From Mycolicibacterium vinylchloridicum (GTDB lineage: Bacteria; Actinomycetota; Actinomycetes; Mycobacteriales; Mycobacteriaceae): a stretch of 64,000 nucleotides of DNA. Under the pieces are notes generated by a model. It worked only from the letters and a program-made list of their open reading frames with translations, made no database searches and was not told the origin of the DNA. Shown piece by piece: positions 16,800-25,342 of this stretch. The position numbers and the translations under genes were made by a program. The first letter of the stretch is position 1, and every line of letters begins with the position of its first letter. The stretch is taken from the NCBI RefSeq assembly GCF_013404075.1, contig NZ_JACBJQ010000002.1, positions 62,001 to 126,000 on the forward strand, read 5' to 3'.

Positions 16800-17417
16800 C
16801 TAGGCGCCGTGAAACGCCGCTTCGAAGAACGCGAGTTCCAATCGCATCGCGCGCCGGTAGGCGTTGCGCACGACGGGGGTGTCGTCGGCTTGGGAATCGA
16901 GCAGACCTTCAAGCAGCCGCGCGATGCCCTCGAACTCCGGATCGGCATACGTCTGTACCCATTGGGTGTACGGCCCGGCCCGGCCCGCGTCGAGTGACTG
17001 ACCAAGCCAGGCATACAACCGCATACACGGTGCCATGGCCGCATAGATGACGCCGACCTGCTGCGTCGCCGCGGTCGCCAGCAGGAATTCGGTGTACGCC
17101 GATGTTGCCGCCAGCGGCCTCACGTCGGACATCTCGATACCCCACGAATCGGCGTAGGAGGCGTGCAGTCCCAGCTCCTCCCGGACACCAGCGATCAGAT
17201 CCGCCAGGACCAGTAATGTCGGCGTGTCGGGACTTCGCGACAACGCCAAAGCATAAGCACGGGCGAAGGATTCGAGGAAGAACGCGTCCTGGGCGAGGTA
17301 GCCCGCGAATCGCTCTCTGGGCAGCGAGCCATCGCCCAGACCGCAGACAAAGGGATGTGTCAACACCTCGTCGGCCAGATCGGAATTATCGGACCACAGC
17401 TGAGCAGACAGCGACAT
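16800..17417 (-). CDS. tenA: TenA/thiaminase II-family protein
   Basis: A 205-residue all-helical TenA-like protein. LSAQLWSDNSDLADEVLTHP then FVCGLGDGSLPRERFAGYLA and QDAFFLESFARAYALA match the family opening, and AAMAPCMRLYAWLG contains the active-site cysteine. TenA hydrolyses aminopyrimidines in thiamine salvage. The ATG at 17417 lies 11 bases after the stop of the TetR gene, indicating co-transcription with it. No other thiamine gene is visible nearby, so the substrate could differ. Confidence 0.85.
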   Translation of the reverse strand: MSLSAQLWSDNSDLADEVLTHPFVCGLGDGSLPRERFAGYLAQDAFFLESFARAYALALSRSPDTPTLLVLADLIAGVREELGLHASYADSWGIEMSDVRPLAATSAYTEFLLATAATQQVGVIYAAMAPCMRLYAWLGQSLDAGRAGPYTQWVQTYADPEFEGIARLLEGLLDSQADDTPVVRNAYRRAMRLELAFFEAAFHGA

Positions 17418-17428
17418 GTCTGCCGAGC

Positions 17429-18001
17429 CTAATCGGGCTGAGCCCCCGCCAGCAGCACACGGGCAACCCACTCGACGTGATCCAGCGATTCATCCAGGGT
17501 CAACCTTTTGGCGCGGAACCCCGCGAGCGCGGCGCTCAGCGCGGCGTTGAGGCCGAAGCTCACCTTCGGAATGAGCTCGGGCGCAATGCCGGTCAACAGC
17601 CGGTTGAACAGTTCGACGTTCGTGCGTTCCATCTCGTCGATCGCCGCCTTCACCTCCGGATCGGTCGATCGCATCATCTGGAGCATCAGCGCCGTCATCT
17701 CGGGATTGCGGTTGAAGGCCCGCTGCGCACGCCGCAGGTAGTCCAAGACGCCGGGTAACGGGTCGCTGTCGGCGGCACTGCCGCCGGCCAGAATCCGCCG
17801 GGTCAACCGTTTCTGCCAATCGGCCAACGCGGCGGCCAGAAGGTTCTCTTTCGAACTGAAGTAGCGGTAGAGAGTCGCCAGTGCCACCTCAGAGCGCTGG
17901 GCCACGTCACGCATCTGAACGGCGTCGGCGCCGACCTCACCGATCAGGCCGATCACTTCTTCGATGATCTTGGCTCGGCGGGCCAATTGGCCGCTGGTCA
18001 T
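17429..18001 (-). CDS. TetR-family regulator divergent from the amidohydrolase/FadE genes
   Basis: A 190-residue TetR regulator from ATG 18001. The DNA-binding domain reads RRAKIIEEVIGLIGEVGADA then VQMRDVAQRSEVALATLYRY and FSSKENLLAAAL. The ligand-binding half is helical and resembles regulators of steroid and fatty-acid catabolism. It is divergent from the 18227-22539 catabolic genes across a 225-base spacer with two palindromes, suggesting it represses them. tenA follows closely. Confidence 0.87.
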   Translation of the reverse strand: MTSGQLARRAKIIEEVIGLIGEVGADAVQMRDVAQRSEVALATLYRYFSSKENLLAAALADWQKRLTRRILAGGSAADSDPLPGVLDYLRRAQRAFNRNPEMTALMLQMMRSTDPEVKAAIDEMERTNVELFNRLLTGIAPELIPKVSFGLNAALSAALAGFRAKRLTLDESLDHVEWVARVLLAGAQPD

Positions 18002-18094
18002 GTCCGAGAGCGCGAACACGCGCCCGCTCGACGATGCCAGATCGGAGACTGGCGTATTGACGATGCCACCTCCCTATCGAGAACAGCCTTCTGC

Positions 18095-18108
18095 GATGTT
18101 ACGACATC
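18095..18108. promoter_or_regulatory. Candidate operator palindrome GATGT-N4-ACATC
   Basis: A perfect 5-4-5 inverted repeat in the spacer between the TetR gene and the first amidohydrolase gene. It is a plausible TetR-type site, close to a second palindrome. Confidence 0.4.
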
Positions 18109-18111
18109 ATG

Positions 18112-18126
18112 CCCCATGACATGGGG
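18112..18126. promoter_or_regulatory. Candidate operator palindrome CCCCATG-A-CATGGGG
   Basis: A perfect 7-1-7 inverted repeat, 15 bases long, midway between the divergent start codons at 18001 and 18227. Its symmetry and location suit a TetR dimer site; a short RNA hairpin is less likely because the loop would be too small. Confidence 0.45.
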
Positions 18127-18155
18127 GTTACACCAGCTAGAAGGCCATCCCAATC

Positions 18156-18185
18156 TTGACATCAAGTAGAACCGTGTTTCAGGAT
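18156..18185 (+). promoter_or_regulatory. Candidate promoter for the catabolic unit
   Basis: TTGACA (18156-18161), an 18-base spacer, then CAGGAT (18180-18185), 41 bases before the amidohydrolase start. The -35 box is a perfect SigA match; the -10 box is weak. The spacer contains TAGAACCGTGTTTCA, an imperfect inverted repeat reminiscent of KstR-type half-sites but with a 3-base centre. Confidence 0.4.
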
Positions 18186-18226
18186 AGAGTTCGCGACGGC
18201 GTCCGTCGTGGCGATGGGAGGACACG

Positions 18227-19096
18227 ATGGCCGGACCGGTTGGCCTGCCGGTGATCGACACGATGATCGGTTTTCCCCACGAGGGAACCGCTCAGTACGA
18301 CTTCATCCGCAAGCAGACGAAGGACCGCGAGTCCAAAGAGGACTTCGACTTCCCGGTCGAGTACATGTTCAAAGACGTCCCCAAAGGCCTGCCCACCGAC
18401 GACCCCGTCTCGCTGCTCCTGCAGCAGATGGACCGGTTCGGCATCGAGAAGTCGATGATCGGCGTGAGCGAGGGCTCCTCGGCGGAGCTCGCGCTCAAGA
18501 TGTTCCCCGACCGCTTCATCCCGTCGGGCAACGTCGCTGACCCCAACGACGTGATGGGGACGGTGAACACCATCCGCCGCGAGTACGAAACCTACGGAAT
18601 CCGTGCGGTGTCGTGCTTCCCGTCAGGCACGTTCCCCCAGGTGCCGATCGACGACCCGAAGATGTACCCCGTCTACGCGACGTGCGTCGACCTCGGCATC
18701 CCGATCTTCTGTTGCGCCGGCGTTCCCGGACCTCGGATTCCGATGGCGCCGCAGGAAGTTTCGCGGATCGACATCGTGATGTTCGACTTCCCCGACCTGG
18801 TGTTCGTCACCCGGCACGGCTGCGAACCGTGGCAGGATCTCGCGGTCAAACTGATGCTCAAGTGGCCCAACCTCTACTACTCGACGTCGGCGTTCGCGCC
18901 CAAGTACTACCCCAGGGAGATCATCGACTACGCCAACACCCGTGGCGCAGACAAGATCATCTACGCCGGGTACTTCCCGATGGGGCTGTCTCTGGAACGC
19001 ATCTTCAGCGATATGCCCAACGTGCCGTTCAAGGACGAGGTATGGCCGAAGTTCTTGTACGGCAATGCCGCCCGAATTCTAGGACTGGAGAACTAA
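18227..19096 (+). CDS. Degenerate amidohydrolase-2 (ACMSD-like) family protein
   Basis: A 289-residue TIM-barrel protein of the amidohydrolase_2 family. Most metal ligands are replaced: the N-terminal HxH position reads VIDTMIGFPHEG, the strand that normally carries the next His reads LGIPIFCCAGVPG, and the usual GSDYP aspartate motif reads IIYAGYFPMGLSLER. Only the His of VTRHGCEPW is in place. It may therefore be a metal-independent or regulatory homologue. It opens the rightward unit: fadE starts 7 bases downstream and a canonical family member follows. Confidence 0.82.
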   Translation: MAGPVGLPVIDTMIGFPHEGTAQYDFIRKQTKDRESKEDFDFPVEYMFKDVPKGLPTDDPVSLLLQQMDRFGIEKSMIGVSEGSSAELALKMFPDRFIPSGNVADPNDVMGTVNTIRREYETYGIRAVSCFPSGTFPQVPIDDPKMYPVYATCVDLGIPIFCCAGVPGPRIPMAPQEVSRIDIVMFDFPDLVFVTRHGCEPWQDLAVKLMLKWPNLYYSTSAFAPKYYPREIIDYANTRGADKIIYAGYFPMGLSLERIFSDMPNVPFKDEVWPKFLYGNAARILGLEN

Positions 19097-19102
19097 CACC
19101 CC

Positions 19103-21322
19103 ATGGCGTTAGCGATCACGATCGAGCAGGAGCAGCTCGCGGAGGCTGTGACCCAGTTCGCGGCCCGGCACGCCCCGATCGACAAGACGCGGGCCGCCCT
19201 TGACTCGATCGCCGCCGGCGAATTACCCACGTGGTGGGAGGAATTCACCGCCAACGGTTTCCACGCGGTGCACCTTCCCGAGGAGGCCGGTGGCCAGGGC
19301 GGCACGCTGGCCGACATGGCCTGCGTCATCGAGGCGGCCGCGGCCGCGTTGCTGCCCGGGCCGCTGCTGAGCACCGCGACCGCCGGCGCCGTCGCCGTCC
19401 TGGGCGGCGACTCGGCAGCGACGCTGATCGCCGACATCGCCTCCGGGACGACGGCTGCCGTCGTCCTCCCGGAGGACTCCACGGTGCAGGCGGTGCGCGA
19501 CGGGGCGCGATGGCGCCTGACCGGCTCGATCGGCAGCACTCTGGGTCTCATTGCGGCGCAGCGGGTCCTGGTAGCCGCCCATGACGATGACGGCACTGAT
19601 CTGTGGTTCGTGCTGAATATCGGTTCCGCAGCTGCGGGGATGACGATCGAGCAGCAGCGCGGCACCGACCTGAGCACCGATGTCGGTGTGCTCACGCTCG
19701 ACGACTACCCGGCCGATGCCACAGTAACCGGGATCGACACCGAGCGGGCTCGCTGCGTGGTGGCGGCGTTGACAGCGTGCGCGTCGGCCGGGACAGTGCG
19801 TAAGGGCGTCGAGACCGCGGTGAACTACATCCGCACGCGCGAGCAGTTCGGCAAGCCGGTCGGATCGTTCCAGGCGCTGCAACACAAGGCCGCTGTGCTT
19901 CTGGTGAACGCCGAGCTGGCATCCGCGTCAGCCTGGGATGGTGTGCGCGCCATCGACGAGAGCATCGAGCAGCACCGGCTTGCGGCGTCGTCGGCCGCGC
20001 TCATGGCCGTCTGCGCCGGACCGGACCTGATGCTCGATGCACTGTTGATGTTCGGGGCGATCGGCTACACCTGGGAACACGACACCCATCTGTACTGGCG
20101 GCGGGCCACCAGTCTGGCGGCATCGCTAGGGTCCACCACCCGGTGGGCGCGCGAAGCCGGTGAACTGGCCAGGACCCTGAAGCGTTCCACCGCAATCAAT
20201 CTCGGTGACGTCGAATCGGAATTCCGGGCAGAGCTGGCCAAGATCCTCGACGAAGCCGCCGCGTTGCCGAACGAGACACCCACCGACGACACTCGGGCAC
20301 CCGGTCTGGCGTACGGGTCGCAGCGTGACCTGCTGGCCAAAGCCGGCCTGGTCGCGCCGCATCTGCCCGCGCCGTGGGGTGTGGGCGCCTCGTCGGTACA
20401 GCAGGTGATCATCACCGAGGAGTTCGACAAACGTCCCACCCTGGTCCGGCCGTCGCTCGGTATCGCCGAGTGGATCTTGCCGACAATCCTCAACAGCGGA
20501 ACCGATTCGCAACGTGAACGGTTCGCCTGGGACATGCTGCGGGGCACCAAGCGGTGGTGCCAGCTGTTCAGCGAGCCCGGTGCCGGCTCGGATCTCGCGT
20601 CGCTGGTCACTCGCGCCCAGAAGGTCGACGGTGGCTGGCTGGTCAACGGTCACAAGATCTGGACGTCGTCGGCGCACGTCGCCCAGTTCGGCGCCATGCT
20701 GGCCCGCACCGACCCCGATGCACCGAAACACCGCGGTATCAGCTACTTCCTGGTCGACATGTCCTCACCCGGCATCGAGATCAGCCCGATCAAGCAGGCC
20801 AGCGGGCATTTCGATTTCAACGAGGTCTTCCTGACCGACGTCTTCGTCGGAGACGACATGCTGGTCGGGGAGCCCGGGCACGGCTGGGACCTGGCTGTGG
20901 CAACCATGGCCGTCGAACGGACGGCGATCAGCAACTACGTCACGATCGACCGCTCCGAAGCGCTTCGCCGGATGGCCGATATGGACGGACCCGACCACGA
21001 CTCGACCCTGCAGGCGCTCGGCGAGATCGAGGCACACACCACAGCCATCAAGGCGATGGTGCTACGCGAGACCCTGCGCCTGGTTCAGGGGCAGGGGCCC
21101 GGGCCGACGTCGAGCATCGCCAAGTACGCCATGGTGCTGCTGTTGCGCCGCGCCTCGACCGCGACGCTGGGACTCACCGGACGCCTTGGGATGCTGGAGG
21201 ATTCGGATCCCGCGGTGATCGCTCCCTACTTCGACATGCCGTCCGAGCTCATCGGCGGCGGGACGGCAGAGATCCAGTTGACGATCATCGCGTCGATGAT
21301 TCTGGGCCTGCCACGGAAATAG
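19103..21322 (+). CDS. fadE: Two-domain (fused) acyl-CoA dehydrogenase, FadE type
   Basis: A 739-residue protein with two acyl-CoA dehydrogenase domains in tandem. The first (about 1-370) ends with TREQFGKPVGSFQALQHKAA. The second (about 400-739) has KRWCQLFSEPGAGSDLASLV, NGHKIWTSSAH and the C-terminal GGGTAEIQLTIIASMILGLP. Fused FadE proteins such as M. tuberculosis FadE34 act as one polypeptide where others need an alpha2beta2 pair, and oxidise bulky CoA thioesters such as steroid side chains. A similar role here is inference. Both neighbours are amidohydrolase-like genes in the same direction. Confidence 0.9.
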   Translation: MALAITIEQEQLAEAVTQFAARHAPIDKTRAALDSIAAGELPTWWEEFTANGFHAVHLPEEAGGQGGTLADMACVIEAAAAALLPGPLLSTATAGAVAVLGGDSAATLIADIASGTTAAVVLPEDSTVQAVRDGARWRLTGSIGSTLGLIAAQRVLVAAHDDDGTDLWFVLNIGSAAAGMTIEQQRGTDLSTDVGVLTLDDYPADATVTGIDTERARCVVAALTACASAGTVRKGVETAVNYIRTREQFGKPVGSFQALQHKAAVLLVNAELASASAWDGVRAIDESIEQHRLAASSAALMAVCAGPDLMLDALLMFGAIGYTWEHDTHLYWRRATSLAASLGSTTRWAREAGELARTLKRSTAINLGDVESEFRAELAKILDEAAALPNETPTDDTRAPGLAYGSQRDLLAKAGLVAPHLPAPWGVGASSVQQVIITEEFDKRPTLVRPSLGIAEWILPTILNSGTDSQRERFAWDMLRGTKRWCQLFSEPGAGSDLASLVTRAQKVDGGWLVNGHKIWTSSAHVAQFGAMLARTDPDAPKHRGISYFLVDMSSPGIEISPIKQASGHFDFNEVFLTDVFVGDDMLVGEPGHGWDLAVATMAVERTAISNYVTIDRSEALRRMADMDGPDHDSTLQALGEIEAHTTAIKAMVLRETLRLVQGQGPGPTSSIAKYAMVLLLRRASTATLGLTGRLGMLEDSDPAVIAPYFDMPSELIGGGTAEIQLTIIASMILGLPRK

Positions 21323-21342
21323 CCGGAAAGGACACCGCCGCG

Positions 21343-22539
21343 ATGACGACCACTGAGCTTCCGTTCAAGTTCTTCGACTGCGACAACCACTATTACGAGG
21401 CCGAGGACGCGTTCACTCGCTATATCGATCCGAAGCTCAAGAAGCGGGCAATCCAGTGGGCGCAGCTCGACGGCCGGCAGCGACTGATGGTGGGCGGCAG
21501 AGTCAACCGGTTCATCCCGAACCCGACGTTCGACCCGGTCGGTAAGCCCGGCGCACTCGACGAGTACTTCCGCGGCCGCAATCCGCATGGCTCCGACCTG
21601 AATTCGCTGTTCGGTGAGCTGGAGCCAATCCGGCCCGAATACCGCAACCGCGACGCACGGCTCGCGGCCATGGACGCACAGGGCATGCAGGGTTGCATCA
21701 TGCTGCCGACCCTCGGAGTCGGGATGGAGCAGGCACTCCTACCTGACTTCGACGCGACGGTCGCGACGTTCAAGGCGTTCAACCGCTGGCTGGACGACGA
21801 CTGGGGGTTCGCCTATCAGGAGCGGATTTTCACCGCTCCCTACATCACGATGTGCCGGCCGGCCGAGGCGGTGCGCGAGCTCGAGTGGGCGCTGGAGCGC
21901 GACGCCCGCTTCATCGTCATGATCCCCGGACCGATCACCACCGACATCGGCATGCGTCCGCCCGGTGATCCGATGTTCGACGAGTTCTGGCAGCTGGCAA
22001 ACGATTCCGGCATCACGGTGTGCTACCACTCGGGTGAGACCTACTACTCGAAGTTCATGCCGGCGTGGGGCGAGTCGGATTACATGATGTCGTTCAACGC
22101 GCTGCTGGGCTTCCGGAGCCTGTTCAGCGGGGACGCGATCCAGGACACCTTCGCCAACCATCTGCACAACGGGCTCTTTCTGCGATTCCCGAATCTGCGG
22201 ATGGCGTGTATCGAGAGCGGTTCGACGTGGGTGTTCCACCTGTTCGAGAAACTGACCAAGTCGTGGGGCCAGATCCCGTTCATCTACCAGGAGGATCCTC
22301 GAGAGACCTTCCGGCGCCACGTGTGGGTGTCACCGTTCTACGAGGACGAGCTCGCCAGCCTGCTCAAGCTGATGGGTGACGACCACATCCTCATGGGATC
22401 GGACTACCCCCACGTCGAAGGCCTGGCCGAGCCGGCGTCGTACATCAAGGACCTTCAGAACTTCGACTACACGCCCGAGCAGTGCCGCAAGGTCATGCGG
22501 GACAACGGTATCGAGCTGTCGGTCCGCCGACCGGTGTAG
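21343..22539 (+). CDS. Amidohydrolase-2 family metal-dependent hydrolase/decarboxylase
   Basis: A 398-residue amidohydrolase_2 protein starting at ATG 21343. Unlike its upstream relative it keeps the usual elements: FFDCDNHYYEAEDAF at the N-terminus, GITVCYHSGETYYSKF with a His, FPNLRMACIESGSTWV and DDHILMGSDYPHVEG with the catalytic Asp. Mycobacterial members often accompany acyl-CoA dehydrogenases in degradation of cyclic compounds, but the substrate is unknown. It lies 20 bases after fadE. Confidence 0.88.
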   Translation: MTTTELPFKFFDCDNHYYEAEDAFTRYIDPKLKKRAIQWAQLDGRQRLMVGGRVNRFIPNPTFDPVGKPGALDEYFRGRNPHGSDLNSLFGELEPIRPEYRNRDARLAAMDAQGMQGCIMLPTLGVGMEQALLPDFDATVATFKAFNRWLDDDWGFAYQERIFTAPYITMCRPAEAVRELEWALERDARFIVMIPGPITTDIGMRPPGDPMFDEFWQLANDSGITVCYHSGETYYSKFMPAWGESDYMMSFNALLGFRSLFSGDAIQDTFANHLHNGLFLRFPNLRMACIESGSTWVFHLFEKLTKSWGQIPFIYQEDPRETFRRHVWVSPFYEDELASLLKLMGDDHILMGSDYPHVEGLAEPASYIKDLQNFDYTPEQCRKVMRDNGIELSVRRPV

Positions 22540-22548
22540 TTCGCCGCC

Positions 22549-22833
22549 GTGAAGGTCGCAAAGGCCGGTCTGGTCGCCATGTTGCTGGAGGCCGGTGAGG
22601 AGAACGCCGCCGTTCTGCTCGCTCGCTCGACGCTGCCCGACGAGCTGGACACCGATACCGATCTCGACATCCTGCTCACGTTCGGGCTGGAACGTGAGCA
22701 GCTCGACGAGGTGGCGCGCATGACGATCGGCGCGATCGAACCCGAGGACGTGAACACCCGGCGCCGGCGCGACGAATTGGACAAGGCCATCTCGCGGCGC
22801 TGGGCGGATCTGGTCGATCGCTGGCTGGCCTGA
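22549..22833 (+). CDS. Small helical protein of unknown function
   Basis: A 94-residue protein from GTG 22549, nine bases after the amidohydrolase stop and therefore likely co-transcribed. It is charged and helical (DELDTDTDLDILLTFGLERE then QLDEVARMTIGAIEPEDVNT), with no signal peptide or cysteines. The family is not recognised. Confidence 0.65.
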   Translation: MKVAKAGLVAMLLEAGEENAAVLLARSTLPDELDTDTDLDILLTFGLEREQLDEVARMTIGAIEPEDVNTRRRRDELDKAISRRWADLVDRWLA

Positions 22834-22917
22834 TGCGTTCGCCGAGTGTGGGGGCTGTCGGTGAATTTTTCGCCGACAATCGACCATGACCCGCACGTTC
22901 GGCGGACCCTGGTGACC

Positions 22918-23634
22918 ATGGAGCTACAAGGACAGACGGTCGTCCTCATCGGTGGCAGTGCGGGTATCGGCCTGGCAACCGCGCGACGGGCTCGGGCAGA
23001 GGGCGCGGTGGTCATCCTCACCGGACGCAATCGGGAGCGGCTGCAGGCGGCCGCCGACGAGGTCGGTGCGGCGTCCACCGCGGCGTTCGACGCCACCGAC
23101 TCCAGCGCCCTGGCACGGTTTTTCGCCGAGTTGCCCGGCCAGATCGATCACGTGCTGGTCACCGCGGGCGGCCCAAGCTACCGGCCGATGCTCGAGATGA
23201 CTGCCGACGATATCCGCGAGGCGCTGAGCTCGCATGTGGTTCTCGGCCTCGAGGTGGCGCGCAATGCCCAACCCAAGATGAGACCGGGCGGCTCCCTGGT
23301 GTTCATGGGCGGGACCGGCGGCCGCCGGATCGACCACCGGCTCGGTATCGTCCCGGCCGCCACCGCCGCGCTGCCACCGTTCACCGCGGCACTCGCGCTC
23401 GAAGTCGCCCCGATCCGCGTCAATCTGATCGCGGCGGGGTTCGTCGATACCCCGCTGTCGGCGGCGCTCCTCGGCGACCAGCTCGACCCCCGACGCGACG
23501 AGCTGCGCAACGCCCTTCCCATCGGGCGGGTCGTCGGCCCCGAGGATGTCGCCGCGCTGGCGGTGCATCTCATGGTCAACGGCGCGCTGACCGGTGCCAC
23601 TTACGACATCGACGGCGGGCAGCAGTTCATCTGA
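22918..23634 (+). CDS. SDR-fold protein lacking the Tyr-Lys catalytic pair
   Basis: A 238-residue Rossmann SDR starting at ATG 22918 (GTG 22912 is an alternative). Cofactor binding is clear: TVVLIGGSAGIGLATARRAR, with LTGRNRERLQ after the second strand and VTAGG in the NNAG position. At the place of YxxxK it reads GIVPAATAALPPFTAALALE, with neither Tyr nor Lys. The following IRVNLIAAGFVDTPLS and YDIDGGQQFI are normal. Either it uses a different mechanism or it is a non-catalytic homologue. Confidence 0.82.
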   Translation: MELQGQTVVLIGGSAGIGLATARRARAEGAVVILTGRNRERLQAAADEVGAASTAAFDATDSSALARFFAELPGQIDHVLVTAGGPSYRPMLEMTADDIREALSSHVVLGLEVARNAQPKMRPGGSLVFMGGTGGRRIDHRLGIVPAATAALPPFTAALALEVAPIRVNLIAAGFVDTPLSAALLGDQLDPRRDELRNALPIGRVVGPEDVAALAVHLMVNGALTGATYDIDGGQQFI

Positions 23635-23638
23635 GCAA

Positions 23639-23654
23639 TACCGGCTAGCCGGTA
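23639..23654. terminator. Perfect 16-base palindrome after the SDR gene
   Basis: TACCGGCTAGCCGGTA is self-complementary over its whole length and begins five bases after the SDR stop. It may be a short terminator hairpin (six-base stem, CTAG loop) or a protein site upstream of the cutinase gene. Confidence 0.4.
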
Positions 23655-23743
23655 CACCGATTGGCGGGCAGCGCCGATGTGCCGAGCCGCCCGGCCGCGG
23701 GATTCTGTGTGACAACACAAGACATCTCCCGGGAGGACCGATC

Positions 23744-24454
23744 ATGAAGCTCACCAGTCTGGCCGCCGCAGGAATATCAGTCGCAGCTCTCATGGGTCCG
23801 CAGGCGACAGCTGTTGCCGCCGCGGATAATTCATGTCCGGATGTCGAGGTCGTGTTCGCCCGCGGAACTTTCGAGGCACCCGGGATCGGCGGCACGGGCC
23901 AGGCCTTCGTCGATGCGCTGAGTGCCCGTTTGAACGGCAAGGCCACCGTCGGTGTCTATCCGGTCAACTACCCGGCGTCACTGGATTTCTCGCAAGCGGC
24001 CGAAGGTGTCGCCGACGCAAGCAACGAAATCCAGTCCCTGACGGCGAGCTGCCCGGGCACCAAGATCGTGTTGGGCGGCTATTCACAGGGCGCCGCTGTC
24101 GCGGGCTACACCACCACCGAAACGGTCCCTGCCGGTTTCGTTCTGCCGACCGGCATCAGTGGGCCGATGCCGCCGGCCGTCGCCACCCACGTCGCAGCGG
24201 TGGTGCTGTTCGGGACACCGGCGGATTGGGTGGTCGGCCTGGCCGATCACGATGCCCCACCGATCAACATTGGTGGGTTGTACGCGCCGAAGACCCTCGA
24301 GTTGTGTGCTCCCGGTGATCCGGTGTGCTCCCCCGGCGGCCTGGACCGGTCCGCGCACAGCGCGTACAAGAGCAACGGCATGGCAGATCAAGCGGCCGAC
24401 TTCGCCGTCAACGCCATTTCCGCTGCGCCACCGGCACCCAACCACACCGTCTGA
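23744..24454 (+). CDS. Cutinase-family exported serine hydrolase (second of two)
   Basis: A 236-residue protein from ATG 23744, preceded by GGGAGG. The signal peptide is MKLTSLAAAGISVAALMGPQ with cleavage near AAA. The triad is Ser in LGGYSQGAAVAGY, Asp in CAPGDPVCSPGG between cysteines, and His in DRSAHSAYKSNGM. The front segment SCPDVEVVFARGTFEAPGIG is the classic mycobacterial Culp opening. It should hydrolyse lipid esters outside the cell. Confidence 0.92.
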   Translation: MKLTSLAAAGISVAALMGPQATAVAAADNSCPDVEVVFARGTFEAPGIGGTGQAFVDALSARLNGKATVGVYPVNYPASLDFSQAAEGVADASNEIQSLTASCPGTKIVLGGYSQGAAVAGYTTTETVPAGFVLPTGISGPMPPAVATHVAAVVLFGTPADWVVGLADHDAPPINIGGLYAPKTLELCAPGDPVCSPGGLDRSAHSAYKSNGMADQAADFAVNAISAAPPAPNHTV

Positions 24455-24481
24455 GCGCCGGCCCACCCGACCGTGAGGCAA

Positions 24482-24500
24482 GGTATCCGGTATGGATACC
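24482..24500 (+). promoter_or_regulatory. Inverted repeat spanning the start codon of the SDR gene
   Basis: GGTATCC-GGTAT-GGATACC is a perfect 7-5-7 inverted repeat whose right arm starts with the G of the ATG (24492-24494). As RNA it would hide the start codon in a hairpin; as DNA it could be an operator. Confidence 0.45.
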
Positions 24501-25277
24501 AGTCTCACCGACAAGATCGCCGTGGTCACCGGCGCGAGCAAGGGAATCGGCCTGGCCACCGCCCAGGCGCTGGTCGCCGCCGGCGCCCACGTCATCGCCG
24601 GTGCGCGACACAACAGCGAGGAGCTCGCGGCTCTGGAAGCGGCCGGCGCGGCCACCTTCGTCGCCGCCGATGTCGCGACCGCCGATGGTCCCAAGGCGTT
24701 GGTCGCCGCTGCCACACAACGCGGCGGAATCGACATCCTGGTCAACAACGCCGGCGCGGTGACCCCGCGTTTCGACGGGATCCTGTCGGTGTCCGACGAC
24801 GACTGGCTGGCCTCGCTGTCGGTGAATTTCCTATCCGCCGTGCGGACCACCCGAGAGGCCCTTCCGCACATGCTCGCTCGCGGTGGCGGCTCGATCGTGA
24901 TGATCGGCTCGGTCAACGCGGCACTGCCCGAATGGAACATCGTCGACTACAGCGCGACCAAAGCCGCGCTGGCCAACTTCGCCAAGAGTGTCTCGAAGGA
25001 ATTCGGCCACAACGGAATCCGTGTCAACACGATCAGCCCCGGCCCGGTGGCCACCCCATTGTGGCTGGCCGAGGACGGGATCGCCCAGCAGTTCGCCGCC
25101 GCCAGCGGAGTCACCCCTGATCAGGTGGTGGACTCGGTGGTCGCGGGTTCGGCGACGGGCCGGTTCACCACGCCGCAGGAAGTGGCCGACCTCGCCGTCT
25201 TCCTCGCCGGCGAACGCTCCACCAACATCACCGGTTCCGACATCCGCATCGACGGCGGTTACGTCACGACCCTGTAG
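24492..25277 (+). CDS. Short-chain dehydrogenase/reductase
   Basis: A 261-residue classical SDR with all catalytic elements: KIAVVTGASKGIGLATAQAL, DILVNNAGAV, serine in VMIGSVNAAL, VDYSATKAALANFAKSV with the Tyr-Lys pair, and RVNTISPGPVATPLW. The C-terminus ITGSDIRIDGGYVTTL is typical of the FabG-like group. The substrate is unknown. A perfect inverted repeat spans its start codon. Confidence 0.9.
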   Translation: MDTSLTDKIAVVTGASKGIGLATAQALVAAGAHVIAGARHNSEELAALEAAGAATFVAADVATADGPKALVAAATQRGGIDILVNNAGAVTPRFDGILSVSDDDWLASLSVNFLSAVRTTREALPHMLARGGGSIVMIGSVNAALPEWNIVDYSATKAALANFAKSVSKEFGHNGIRVNTISPGPVATPLWLAEDGIAQQFAAASGVTPDQVVDSVVAGSATGRFTTPQEVADLAVFLAGERSTNITGSDIRIDGGYVTTL

Positions 25278-25342
25278 CGCCGGGATGAATCCGCGCTTGC
25301 CGGCACTTTTCCATCACGGACGCTGACGAAAGCGGGGAAGCG

